The position numbers and the translations under genes are program-made. A stretch of 64,000 nt of DNA, taken from Epithemia pelagica. Taxonomy: Eukaryota > Bacillariophyta > Bacillariophyceae > Surirellales > Surirellaceae. The stretch's first letter is position 1. Each line of letters opens with the position of its first letter. The notes beneath the pieces were generated by a model, which was given only the letters and a program-made list of their open reading frames with translations, was not told the DNA's origin and made no database searches. The stretch covers positions 3,038,001 to 3,102,000 of the forward strand of contig OX337228.1 of assembly GCA_946965045.2 (NCBI GenBank), written 5' to 3'. Below, piece by piece: positions 40,056-50,205 of the stretch.

Positions 40056-42164
40056 ATGGCGGCACAAAATGAAGCGCTACAACGGCCTGTCTCGCCTCCT
40101 CTAAATTCGACTGCGACGTCTTCAACAATCGCCAACGAGTCGAGGCCTTTGCAACAACAGGAGGAGGTACATGAATTCTCAACGGTTCATCGAGATAAGG
40201 CGATTGGGCGCCTGACTAATGTGTTTCTCGAAAAAGCGATTCCATTAACAGTGTTGACTTGGTTCTATACGGGTGCTTGGGGTATGACAGTGTTAGCTTT
40301 TTTCTCCATACCCCTGGTTGTCACCATTCAAGGTTGCATAAGCTTGACAGCTTTGAGAATTGTGTTCGGCAAACGACCTGGACCAGTGACTCCTCGACAT
40401 GGAGTTGTCGTGGCTAAACTACCACAAAGTAATCAGCATGAATCAATCAAGCAACAAACGCAAACACAATCATCGGAAGAACCGGAGGAAAGCAGGGTAT
40501 CATCATACAAAATCCCTTACCCACCCACTACCTTCCCCGATAGAGAAGAAAACAAGGCAGATTACCAGTTTCTCAAGGACCATGCGTCAAAACAAAGGCC
40601 ATTGCGCCTGTTGGTGATGGGAGACTCCATGGCGGTGGGTGTAGGACAATGTATATGGCCCACACCCTTGATGCCCGAAACAGTCGCCAAATGTTTGAGT
40701 GCACAATTAGGTGGACGGCCTGTGTACTGGACATGCCATGGAGCGACAGGCGCATCTGTCGGATGGATCATTCGAGAACTCGAACGCGGCGCCCATTACA
40801 TGGGGGAAAACAGCGACAGCGGCAATCCTTTTGCTAAAATTCCTGCTAGCTGCAGCAGCGAAACAGATGAATCCAGTTGCACCGATGGATCCAGGGGAAG
40901 CAACACCAGTAGTGGTAATAACACTACAACTACTTTGGAAGATGACAGGTCTCAACAGCCAGATCGAAGAACTGAAGAGATGGCATCTCACGGATTTGTG
41001 GTTGGGACGGATGTCGAGGTTTGCAACAAATCTTGCTGGCAAACGAGTTTGCAGCAACATCGGACAAGGTTCGAGCCCCATTTGCAAGGGTTCTACGATA
41101 TTGTTGTGTGTGTGACGGGGCCGAATGACGTAAAATCAGCTGTAATGCCCTTTCTACTGACTCGTGAAGATTCTCAGTTTCGCAAACAAGCACAAGCCCG
41201 TGGTTCCAGTTTCATTCATGATTTGCGTTTGGTCTCGGAAACTCTGATGCGCAAAATGCAGTTGAGAGTAAAGTGGATCAAGACATCGGTCCAAACCGCG
41301 GCGGAATCTGTGCTGGAAAGTGTGGAAGAGAGGCTTCATCATGTCGCATCGACCTCCAACCTCGCGGCACGACAAAAAATAATGCACACCAATGGTGGAG
41401 AGGGGGACTTTGACGATCAGGACGACAAGAGCGAGGGTGAGCCTCATCCACCTATTGTGGAAACAGGTGGAGCCACCGTCGTTACCAGCAGTTTAGGAAG
41501 CGAGCCGTCTCAACACAATCAACGTGATCCATTGGAACATCATCATCATGACAGCAACCATAACCCGCTTGTCGTGTTTCCAGGTTACCCAAATCATTTC
41601 ATACCGGTGTTTCAAGATATCCCCCTGGATTGGTACTGTGGGCCACCCATTAGTATGTATGCTCCATTGGCATTGGATATACTGGATGCCCACAAGCACG
41701 ACTTAGGCTGCTCCTTTCCAGAAGATATTCTCTTTGTTCCAGCTCCAGGGCAAGCCGAAATGACTGAATATATTTTACAGCGAGGTGAGCTGTTTGACTC
41801 GAAGGACAAAGAACATATCATTGTATCACTACGTGATATTGATGAAAGTGACGTTGAGAAGCAACAAAAGATCCTCCAGGCATATTATGGAGATTCGGAG
41901 AATTGTATTTATGATACCAGTCCATTTCGTCACTTGCGTCGGTGGCTAGGTTTCCCCATTGCAACAGTGTTCAAGCTGTTTGGGTCAGATGGACTGCATT
42001 GTAATGAATTGGGATACGACGCTTGGGCCCGGTATTTGGGCCGAGCCATTGCACAAGAATGGCGAAACCGCGAAGCTAGCGAACAAGATGCAGTATCGCA
42101 ATCAGAATCTAGACAAGACGACAGTCACGACCACAGCAGCAGCAAAAACAAGAAAGACAATTAG
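40056..42164 (+). CDS. SGNH/GDSL-type hydrolase with N-terminal membrane segment
   Basis: 702 residues from ATG 40056; the longer frame begins at GTG. Two hydrophobic stretches (PLTVLTWFYTGAWGMTVLAFFSIPLVV) near residues 65-100 probably anchor it. The catalytic blocks are in order: LLVMGDSMAVGVG (block I, Ser near 190), WTCHGATGASVGW (block II Gly), VCVTGPNDVKS (block III GxND, near 354), and DGLHCNELGYDAW (block V Asp-His, near 645). The distance between III and V is long because of an acidic, His-rich insert. Family enzymes hydrolyse esters on lipids or carbohydrates. A flipped membrane-bound acylhydrolase or esterase is likely. The substrate is unknown. Confidence 0.83.
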   Translation: MAAQNEALQRPVSPPLNSTATSSTIANESRPLQQQEEVHEFSTVHRDKAIGRLTNVFLEKAIPLTVLTWFYTGAWGMTVLAFFSIPLVVTIQGCISLTALRIVFGKRPGPVTPRHGVVVAKLPQSNQHESIKQQTQTQSSEEPEESRVSSYKIPYPPTTFPDREENKADYQFLKDHASKQRPLRLLVMGDSMAVGVGQCIWPTPLMPETVAKCLSAQLGGRPVYWTCHGATGASVGWIIRELERGAHYMGENSDSGNPFAKIPASCSSETDESSCTDGSRGSNTSSGNNTTTTLEDDRSQQPDRRTEEMASHGFVVGTDVEVCNKSCWQTSLQQHRTRFEPHLQGFYDIVVCVTGPNDVKSAVMPFLLTREDSQFRKQAQARGSSFIHDLRLVSETLMRKMQLRVKWIKTSVQTAAESVLESVEERLHHVASTSNLAARQKIMHTNGGEGDFDDQDDKSEGEPHPPIVETGGATVVTSSLGSEPSQHNQRDPLEHHHHDSNHNPLVVFPGYPNHFIPVFQDIPLDWYCGPPISMYAPLALDILDAHKHDLGCSFPEDILFVPAPGQAEMTEYILQRGELFDSKDKEHIIVSLRDIDESDVEKQQKILQAYYGDSENCIYDTSPFRHLRRWLGFPIATVFKLFGSDGLHCNELGYDAWARYLGRAIAQEWRNREASEQDAVSQSESRQDDSHDHSSSKNKKDN

Positions 42165-42495
42165 TTTCTTGAAATGTCATTGTAAAAATCAAGTTTGTCA
42201 TGATGGAGGTTCATATGTATCACATGGAGGAAAACTTCGACAATTATCAATAGCAAAACAGTAGGCAGATAAGCTACCACAATAAGTTGTACTATACAGC
42301 GCTTTATCCGACTCGGCACTAACTGAAGCTACGGCGATTTTAGGTTACGAGGGCTAGATATTAGCCTTATCCTTATTGTGCAACTCTCGAGCCGGTGTGA
42401 AATCTTCGACCATCGCGGCGCTTCCATGATACAAACCAGATTTCTGTATCCTTTAATCCTTTCTTTGAGATAGCCAAGAGACAAATAGATACAAG
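42165..42495. other. intergenic
   Basis: This is between the SGNH hydrolase and UMP1 genes on the same strand. No gene was recognised. Confidence 0.4.
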
Positions 42496-42915
42496 ATGCA
42501 AGACGACAGCATGGCACAGATTCCTGTAATGCAACGACCTGTTTCCTTGATGGAACATGGTCCCAACAGTCAGAACTTGGCGGCCATGGCGCAAGCTCGC
42601 CATCCGCTCGATCAAATGCAACGACGAGAACAACAACAGCCGTCAGGGGGTGTGGACTTGGACTTTGTACGACATGTCTATGGATCCGGACTAGCGATGC
42701 GTCTGGCTACCGAGCAAAAGATCGCGGTTCAACAAGAACAAGCGAGTCTAGTACCTCTTCATCATGGCAGCAACTCGGGAAGTTTGTACCGAGAAATTGT
42801 CACGGGCCAAGACATGAAGCTCGACTTTGCCGACTATTTGTCACTTCCGGAACACCAACCCGAAATGCCTCGTGAAAATTTGCATCTTGCTGCGGAACGA
42901 AAATTGGGATTGTAA
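42496..42915 (+). CDS. UMP1: proteasome maturation factor UMP1/POMP
   Basis: 139 residues, ATG 42496. The conserved C-terminal half matches UMP1: VDLDFVRHVYGSGLAMRLATEQK, then LDFADYLSLPEHQP, and a final ENLHLAAERKLGL. The family length is 130-150. The N-terminal half is Gln-rich and disordered, as usual. UMP1 is a chaperone of 20S proteasome half-mers; it checks beta-ring completion and is degraded as the first substrate after dimerisation. The neighbouring genes are unrelated to proteasomes, though ubiquitin-S27a lies 3.2 kb upstream. Confidence 0.9.
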   Translation: MQDDSMAQIPVMQRPVSLMEHGPNSQNLAAMAQARHPLDQMQRREQQQPSGGVDLDFVRHVYGSGLAMRLATEQKIAVQQEQASLVPLHHGSNSGSLYREIVTGQDMKLDFADYLSLPEHQPEMPRENLHLAAERKLGL

Positions 42916-43193
42916 CGTGGAGAAAAGGGGATTGGATATATCCTCGTGTTGGAGACGACAAAAGCTACCATCCCATCATCCTCAACATTCCCCGGAAGCA
43001 ATGGACATCGCTGATGAAACTTGGTAGCGTCATGACTAGGAGTAAAGTAAAATCTGACTCAGCTGCTCTATTAAGATTGGATTTCACTCAGGTTTCAAGT
43101 CGTAGCGGCCCCGATAAGATGCAGGTTCTCTAGCTCTATTAAATCGTAGCAAAATGACAAGGCTGGATATGCGAGGGAGACGGAGAAGATTCT

Positions 43194-44684
43194 CTATGCA
43201 GCATTCACAGCTTCTAACACTTCGTCGGCCAAGGTCATGTCGGTTCCACGTTCCGCTTCCGCTCTACGAATGGAGAGATATCCTTGAAGGAGTGTTTTGG
43301 GGATGGTTTCTTGCAAAAACGGATTATTTTCCAAGAGATCCAAACTTTCCGTTACCGTTTGTGATAAGAGTACTTGTCCTTCGACTTCCTTGCCAGTATT
43401 GGAATCGTATCGAGGTGGACGCAAGGTCATTTCGTGTTCGATTCCCCGTATTCCGCAGGCCACGATCCCTGTCAAGGCCAAATACAGGTTGGCCGTATTG
43501 TCGCACAGTTTGTATTCCACATGATTCCATCCCATACTATGTTGCGAACCAAAAGAAGAAGAAGAAGAAGACGCAATGCTTCCAGCCACGACACGAAGGG
43601 GAGATTCCTTATCGTCATACGACCAATTCACGGACGACCCAGTCCAACATCCAGGACCAACACGACGAAACGAATTGGTCGTGGGCAATGTCAAGGCCAG
43701 CAGGGATGGTAAATGAGAAAGAATGCCTTCCATGAAGGATTGTCCCATGATACTCATGGATGGACTGGTCGCTTCTTGTGTGGTTTCTGCTGGAGACACT
43801 GGAAAGAGATTTTGACCCGTTTTCAAGTCGTACATGGAAAGGTGTAAATGACATCCATTTCCTGCTTTCATGGGATCTATTTTCGGTAGAAAGACAGCCT
43901 TGAGTCCATGCGTTCGAGCCAGAGCAGAAATGGTTTCACGTGCCAAAAAGACCTTGTCGGCCAAGAGGACTGGATCTGGACAGTAGCGCAAGACCACTTC
44001 CAATTGTCCCGGCCCTGATTCGGACAAGACATTTTCCACCACAATGCCCTGTTGAAGGAGCTGATCGTGCAATGTCGACAAAAAGTCCTGCTGTGAATTC
44101 AGCACATGCGAATGCGCAAAATTGCAAACATCCACGGGTTTGTTGGTTTCGGCATAGTACAAGGTCACCTCCAGTTCGGCTCCCACATTAATGCCAATCC
44201 CATGCTTTGTTGTCACTCTAGACATGAGACGCTGCAAGAGAGAGCGACAACACAAATCTGACGTCTTGGATGGTTCTGGTTGAAAGGGATCTCGTAAATT
44301 GCCCAAAACGACGGCTGCCGATGGCGCGTAGGGCAAGACGACAAAGGTTGTGAAATCGGGTTCCAGACTCACAACGCCACGGGCATCCAATCCAGAATCA
44401 GCCTGCATATAATCTCCAAAGGAAGGCAAACCTGCCATGACAACACTGGCAAACTGGACTTGGAAAGACAGTGCAGAAGTCTGACCTTGATGTTTCTGTT
44501 GCTGCTGTAGCAAAAAGGAAACCGGAACGCATTTAATGCGTGGATTATTGGCCGCATCCAAGGCTTGGTAACGGATATATTTGACGCCGGAAACTTGTAA
44601 AGTTCGAAGCAAGGCACCAAATAGGGCCGTCGAAGCACTGTCTGTTGTTGGAGGGAGAAGTGTCGCGGACGTGGTTGATGACAT
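43194..44684 (-). CDS. type I glutamine synthetase-family ligase (GSI/FluG-like)
   Basis: 496 residues, ATG 44684. Family blocks are in order: GVVSLEPDFTTF, GAELEVTLYYAE (metal-binding Glu), ESGPGQLEVVLRY, KAGNGCHLHLSMYD (ATP and metal His), then TTNSFRRVGPGCWTGSSVNWS, SPLRVV (phosphate-binding Arg) and VEYKLCDNTANLYLALTGIVACGIRGI. The order and length fit the GSI lineage that includes FluG C-termini, lengsin and gamma-glutamylpolyamine synthetases, not the plant GSII form. True glutamine synthetase activity is not assured. Ligation of glutamate to ammonia or an amine is the likely reaction. No targeting signal is seen. Confidence 0.88.
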   Translation of the reverse strand: MSSTTSATLLPPTTDSASTALFGALLRTLQVSGVKYIRYQALDAANNPRIKCVPVSFLLQQQQKHQGQTSALSFQVQFASVVMAGLPSFGDYMQADSGLDARGVVSLEPDFTTFVVLPYAPSAAVVLGNLRDPFQPEPSKTSDLCCRSLLQRLMSRVTTKHGIGINVGAELEVTLYYAETNKPVDVCNFAHSHVLNSQQDFLSTLHDQLLQQGIVVENVLSESGPGQLEVVLRYCPDPVLLADKVFLARETISALARTHGLKAVFLPKIDPMKAGNGCHLHLSMYDLKTGQNLFPVSPAETTQEATSPSMSIMGQSFMEGILSHLPSLLALTLPTTNSFRRVGPGCWTGSSVNWSYDDKESPLRVVAGSIASSSSSSFGSQHSMGWNHVEYKLCDNTANLYLALTGIVACGIRGIEHEMTLRPPRYDSNTGKEVEGQVLLSQTVTESLDLLENNPFLQETIPKTLLQGYLSIRRAEAERGTDMTLADEVLEAVNAA

Positions 44685-45306
44685 GATTAGGATTGGAATG
44701 GGGTTTCGATCTGGATAAGTCGCTGTGATCTTTCAAGCTTTTGCCTTTTTTTAGTTCAATTTGATTTGTGCTCCTCTCTATCTTCGTGTGTTGGTGCCGT
44801 CTATTGATTCATTGATTTTACCTCGATCCGCGAGATGCAAATCCCTGCAAAAAGTGCGTCCAGTGTCCGGTGCCCGGTTGTGGTTCTGCCCGCATCCTGC
44901 ATCCCAATCACAATCACAGAGTGAACCTGCTCGTCTCCAACTATGCCTATAACCGTAACAGTTATACCGTATTGCCATCCATCCATTTACTTGCAATGGA
45001 AAATCAAAACTGAACCAACAATCTGTACTTATCAAAAATTGCCCCCTTTTACTTTAACCAAGTGAAGATGATTATTTTTCTACTTAATATGTTTATGCCC
45101 CTTCGCCAAAATTTCAGCCACGTAAGTACTTTTGCTGTTAAATGGAATATTTATTTTATTTAGACATTCAGAAGCAACAAAGGCTACCTGCCCCGTGTTC
45201 GTGTTCCGTGTTCCGCTATCCGCCATCAAAATGATCTTGGAACTTGGAACAATTCATTTGGACAGTTAGAGGAGAAGAAGTTTGAGGTTGTCGACACTCG
45301 AAGACC
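44685..45306. other. divergent promoter region
   Basis: This lies between the glutamine synthetase-family gene and the first C2 protein gene. It is AT-rich with no recognised element or gene. Confidence 0.4.
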
Positions 45307-48300
45307 ATGTCTTTTATCTTCTCCAAGAATGATTCGTTCCAGAAGAAAAGCAGAGTGAAAAGTGGAAGCAATGGCATGTTTACTTCGACGTCCTCTGAGA
45401 TTTCTCAGCTGACATCGCCACCACCTTTTTCGCCGTCGTCGCCGTCCAGAAATGCCGTTGGGTTGTCCTATTCGTCGTCCAGGACGTCTGTGGAAGCCTT
45501 TCCCGTGGAAGATTCTTGTCTAGAGGGAAATCTCAAGATGCGCAAGGGTCGTTCAACAGGTCATGGATCGGTAAAGTGGAAGGAACATTTTGTCCACTTT
45601 CGATTTCGTGATGGAGGATCTCTTGCAGTCTACGAAGGATCGCCGCCAGAGTCGCCTCGACATGGAGGGTCCTTCACGGAACAAGAACTCGGGGCACATT
45701 CCAAACTGGTCGTGTTTATTGGCAATGACTTGCCCTGGGTGGCCAAGGATGTTCATAATTCGTAAGTGCTTCACTGCCAGCAGAACGCGTAATATTGTTG
45801 CTGTTGGTGCTCGTGGAGAGTCATGGAGCGCCTCGCACTGCGACTGATTTTCGTTTGATGGGGACGGTGGTTGCTGGGCCTTTGTTATAATGTCGATCTT
45901 GAAGGACCCTTCTCAATAGATTTTTTGTGTTGCAATTTTTCCTTCATGCAGTGCATCCACTTTTGCCATTGAAGTTCCGACCAAATCCACGCTCGGTCGA
46001 CAGGAATCGTTTCACATTAGAGCAGACACCTACATTCAAGATGGACAGGATGACACGATTGATCACTCGCTGTCTCATCCAGGAGGAGCTGACCACAATA
46101 ACGACAACGAAGATGACATTGTTAGTGTGGCTGCCGCCAGTGTAGCCACCCAAGAGTTGAACGCTGAACTTGCCAATGCGAGACGAAAGGGGAAGCCAGT
46201 TCGGATCTATTTCAAATGCGCCCAAGGAAGCAATGAAAAGGCTTTGTGGCTCGATGCCTTCTCGGTTGTTCAACGCATGTCCAAAGATTCCAGACGGAGC
46301 ATAGGTATTCGCAGCTTGTTGGCCAACAATGTCAAAGTGATTCGCCCTCATCGTGGCCGAGCGCGCACACGATCTTCTAGCGTTGAAGAAATGGTGCCCA
46401 ACAGTGTTGACATGGAAGAAAGTAGCATGATCGAGTTCTTTGATAGCACTGGAGAAGATAATATGGATGAGATTTCCATGCGCGTCCACCATCTGTATTA
46501 TGGTCTGCCAATGAAGAAAAAGGAACAAAAGGAATATAAGGTAATTCCAGGCTATGCTTATCCTCATCGATGGATGTCAGTCCGTGAACTTTATGGCGAA
46601 ATGATGCTGCAATCCACTGTCTTTCACGATTTGCGGCAGGCCGATCGTTCCGGAGAAGAAATTGGTCACTTGCGCATCGAAGTGTTGCAAGCCATTGGTC
46701 TACCACGATTGGATATGGCGTCGGACACGGATGCCGTTGTATATCTAGTCTGTGGACCACATGCCTTTGCCACTGATGTCATTCCCGATCGGACCAATCC
46801 CATGTGGCTGCGCAAAACCCGACGAGCCTGTATCTTTCCACTCTATCACGGTTACGCACGTGTTTACGTTGGTGTTTTTGACGACGATGGTGAGAAAGCC
46901 AAGGATGACTTTGCTGGCCGGGTTGTGTTGGATGTGGCACGATTACGAGCCAATTCGCAGTATGATGTCCTTTTGCCCCTGCGAATGTCATCACAAGCCT
47001 ATGCCAGGCGACCAAGAGGGTCCATTCGACTTCGATTTACCTTGACGTGGAAAAACGAAAAGGATGTCATGCTCTCCTATCTTCCCAAAAAGTTTAAAGT
47101 GGTACCTCCCATGCGAGCAAAACCCGACTACTCCACTTCGATTCCCTGTGCCGATGCCAAAGCCTTTAGGAACGTGGCTTTCACCGTACACGGCACGGAC
47201 ATGCCGGGTCGATTCAAATTGTCAAAAATCAAGGCTGCGATCAGAGAAGTTACATTTACCATTCGATTCGTGAGGCTGACGATCCAACAAGAATTGAAAG
47301 ATATCAAGACTTGGATCAATCCTTCCATTTCGGCATTCGTCTTTTGTGCATGGATGCATTGCATTCTAAAAAGTTCCTGTTCTTTGGTCCCGGGCTATTT
47401 TGGTGTCTTTGTTCTGCTACAGTTTGTTCGGACGTATGCGCTTTATGCTGTAGAGGGGCCTACACAGGCAGGCTTTGTGGCTCCGACATGGGAAGAAATG
47501 ACGGAAGTAATGATCCGGCCTCGCTCGGCGAGTTCGATTGAACCACTAGTGATGCAACGCCAAACGCTGGACTCGGTTCGGATCGAGACACATAAACCAT
47601 TGGGTCGATTTCTCTTTCAGTGTTTGGGATTTCTTCCCTGGGATGATGACCTCAAAGAGAACGATAAAAGAGTATCGAACCCAAATCGGTTGCATTTAGA
47701 GTTCCCGTTTGCCAGCGGGGATGTGTACGAAAAATTTTGCGTGAAAGACTGTTTGGCCGACATTAAACTCAACGACGATAATCAAGACGACGAGGCGGCT
47801 GAAGCGAAGGAATTTGATGATTCCTCTGCGACCAAGAATCTATCCAGTTCTGGATCGAACCGGCCTGCCAAACGATGGATTTCTTCCGCAGCATCCTCAT
47901 CGAAACAAGCCGAAGATACGTCGGAAGAAAACGAAGACGAAGAAAAGGAGGAGGTTCAAAGTGTGGGCCAAAGCGTATCAACCGACAACGACGACGAACC
48001 AATCCATGACGATCAACCCTTGGTCACCGAGATGAATACGATGTTCAATTCTGTTCGACACGGTGCTGAGACATTAGCCCATGCTCTTCCCATTCGAAAA
48101 GAACAAGATATGAATTGGAAATCGGGCAAATCCAACAAAGATGAGAAATTGACAGATACGATCGATGGGATTACATACAAGTTGCACGCTCTGACATGGC
48201 ATGCATTTAACGATAGTGTGTACGACATTAAGGATCCCAAAAGTACCTACTTTGGCGAACCCATAAAGGCCGAAAAGCATCAAAAGAGAAAGAGAAAGAA

Positions 48301-49090
48301 AACTATCAATCGGAAACTCAACAAACTTTTGGGAGTGCGGGAGTTTTCACACGTGAGCGCGATTGTCTCTCAGCTGGGGCTTTTCGTGGAACCCTTCATC
48401 GGGGTAGCGTATGGATATCTATCGGCCTTTCGCGCCGTGTTTAATATTGGAACATGGCAAGATCCGTACTTGACGTTTCTTTGTACCAGCGCCATTGCAG
48501 CTGTGACGGTTGTCTTGTTTTTGGTTCCATGGCGTCCCGTGCTCTTTGGAGTTGGCATATGGTTTGTAGGTCCTCAGAATTGGGTGGTTCGAAAACTGCG
48601 AGAACGAGGAACCTTGCGGCCCCTCAAACGAAAAGAACACAAAGAAGAAGTGAAGGAGTATGTGCCGCCATCACAACAATCCATATTTCACAGTCACAAG
48701 CGACAGGACAACAGTCAGCCAACAACGTCTAGTCGTGATGTGGATGTCCATCAAGTCCAACACATTGTTGTTCCATACAGCCAATTCATGTACCAACGAA
48801 TTTATGACTGGCCGCCAGAAAAGCAATACTCGAGCGTGATTCCTACGGCGAAACGACAGTTGGAACGCGAACTGTCGTCCTTGAGTCTGACAAGTCGATC
48901 CACTCTCGCGAATAGTGGTCGGAAGATCCATGACTCTGCTTCACCATCTTCTTCGTCCGTGTCGTCGGCGTCATCATCCCGGTTTCCTCGCCTTCAACGA
49001 TTGCGTCGTCGCTTGCGCCACAGTCAGAAGGGTGATAAGGACGATCTGTCCAAGTTGTCCGAAGGACCGGAATCGGGCGAAGAAATGTAA
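45307..49090 (+). CDS. PH and C2 domain membrane protein, two exons (C2 paralogue A)
   Basis: Exon 1 is 45307-45761 and exon 2 is 45952-49090 (GTAAGT…CATGCAG, 190 bp); 1197 residues. Residues about 70-180 and onward resemble a PH domain (LEGNLKMRKGR…WKEHFVHFRF) split by an acidic insert, ending near the YFKCAQGSNEKALWLDAF helix. A C2 domain follows: GHLRIEVLQAIGLPRLDM, NPMWLRKTRRACIFPLYHG, VGVFDDDGEKAKDDFAGRV. Membrane segments include PSISAFVFCAWMHCILK, SLVPGYFGVFVLLQFV, and FLCTSAIAAVTVVLFLVPWRPVLFGVGIWFVG. The tail is basic and Ser-rich. It resembles multiple-C2 transmembrane or ferlin-like lipid-contact proteins. Its relative lies at 55233-58912. Confidence 0.8.
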
Positions 49091-49419
49091 TGCGGTCTTC
49101 AAGAGTGTCCTCAGTGTTGCTCTATATTTTGATTCATCCATTTCTACGTCTATCGTATATTCTGCGCTAGGAAAAAGACGAGTTGCTAAATAATCATTTG
49201 CACGATTAGCTATCTCATGATCATGTCACCTGAGTTCACTCCGATAACGTCTTCGCATATTGCGGCTTTGCTTGCCCAGACCTAGAATGGAAAATGGAGT
49301 ACGGTGGCCCTGCACCATGACTCGAGAGCTAGCTACTGCTAGGAGGAGGTACAAAGACTCCACCATGCCCTTGTTGTCGGAGTTATGTTTGGTATTGGTG
49401 TCTGTAGCTGCATCTTCCT
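49091..49419. other. intergenic, convergent 3' ends
   Basis: This lies between C2 paralogue A and LSM3. No gene was recognised. Confidence 0.4.
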
Positions 49420-49825
49420 CTACGAGACCCTCAAGGGAGGACTGACCAAGACGATGACATCCCCTCGAACAAAGAGCATTCCCACTCTTCGCACGGCCTT
49501 TTTGATAATTTCTTCATCAGTTTCCGGATCAACTTCTTTGGTGGTTACGGTTTCTTCGACATCCCCTAATATGACATTCAAATGTTGATCATAGGCCTGC
49601 GGTAGTAAACACGGCGATACCAACCACAGTCCGCATGGACGAGTCCAAGATATTTTTGTGAGTGTGAGATGCATTCTGGATTCTTCACTCTGGAAACACA
49701 ATCCCATCGAATGTTTCATCCGGGGTACTTACATGGAGTTTGCCTCGTAGTTCTCGATCTCCCCTACATTTGATGTAGACACGTTCGTCAATCGAAAGAC
49801 GAATCAGATCCAAAGGTTCCTCCAT
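49420..49825 (-). CDS. LSM3: U6 snRNA-associated Sm-like protein LSM3, two exons
   Basis: Exon 1 is 49825-49733 and exon 2 is 49596-49420, joined across a 136-bp intron (GTAAGT…CCGCAG); 89 residues. Exon 1 encodes [19 protein letters not shown]…RELRGKLH (Sm motif 1). Exon 2 gives [17 protein letters not shown] and [17 protein letters not shown] (Sm motif 2). The text is close to human and yeast LSM3. LSM3 is part of the LSM2-8 ring on U6 snRNA in the nucleus and the LSM1-7 ring in cytoplasmic decapping. It has a divergent neighbour (repeat protein at 50206). Confidence 0.95.
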
Positions 49826-50205
49826 GGTCGTCTTTTGACAGCAGTAGGTGGTGGATGAAAACTACTGCGAGAGGCAAAAGGACAGACGGTATAGGCTGCA
49901 GTTTGGGCTTAAGTCTTTCCTTTTGAGAATCGCGCATCGGCTCGCTCACGCGTACGGGCCATTCTCACAGCAATTTCCATGGGGACCAGCATGGAGCTGC
50001 GAAACACAAAACGCAACGTCCGCTCTTCGCTTTATATGCAATGGCCCTTCATTGATCCTCTGCCTTTGTTGTGCTACAAAGAGCCGTCGTCGTCTCTGTT
50101 GTTCACTGACTTGTGCAATCCTTGCCAGGCTTGTCTAGACGAAGAAGCCGACTGGAGCAGGATTTGTGTGTGCTCAAGCTTTTATATATATCTTGACAAT
50201 CCTCA
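49826..50205. other. divergent promoter region with TATA-like element
   Basis: This lies between LSM3 and the repeat protein gene. TTTTATATATATCTTGAC near 50180-50197, ending about 10 bp before ATG 50206, is AT-rich and TATA-like but too close to the ATG for a TATA box of that start. It may act on a downstream start, or be 5' UTR. Confidence 0.35.

Noticed and set aside
45952..46126. Start of C2 paralogue A at the GTG near 46127
   Set aside because: The frame is open further upstream to a clear acceptor (45951) that joins in phase with exon 1 from 45307.
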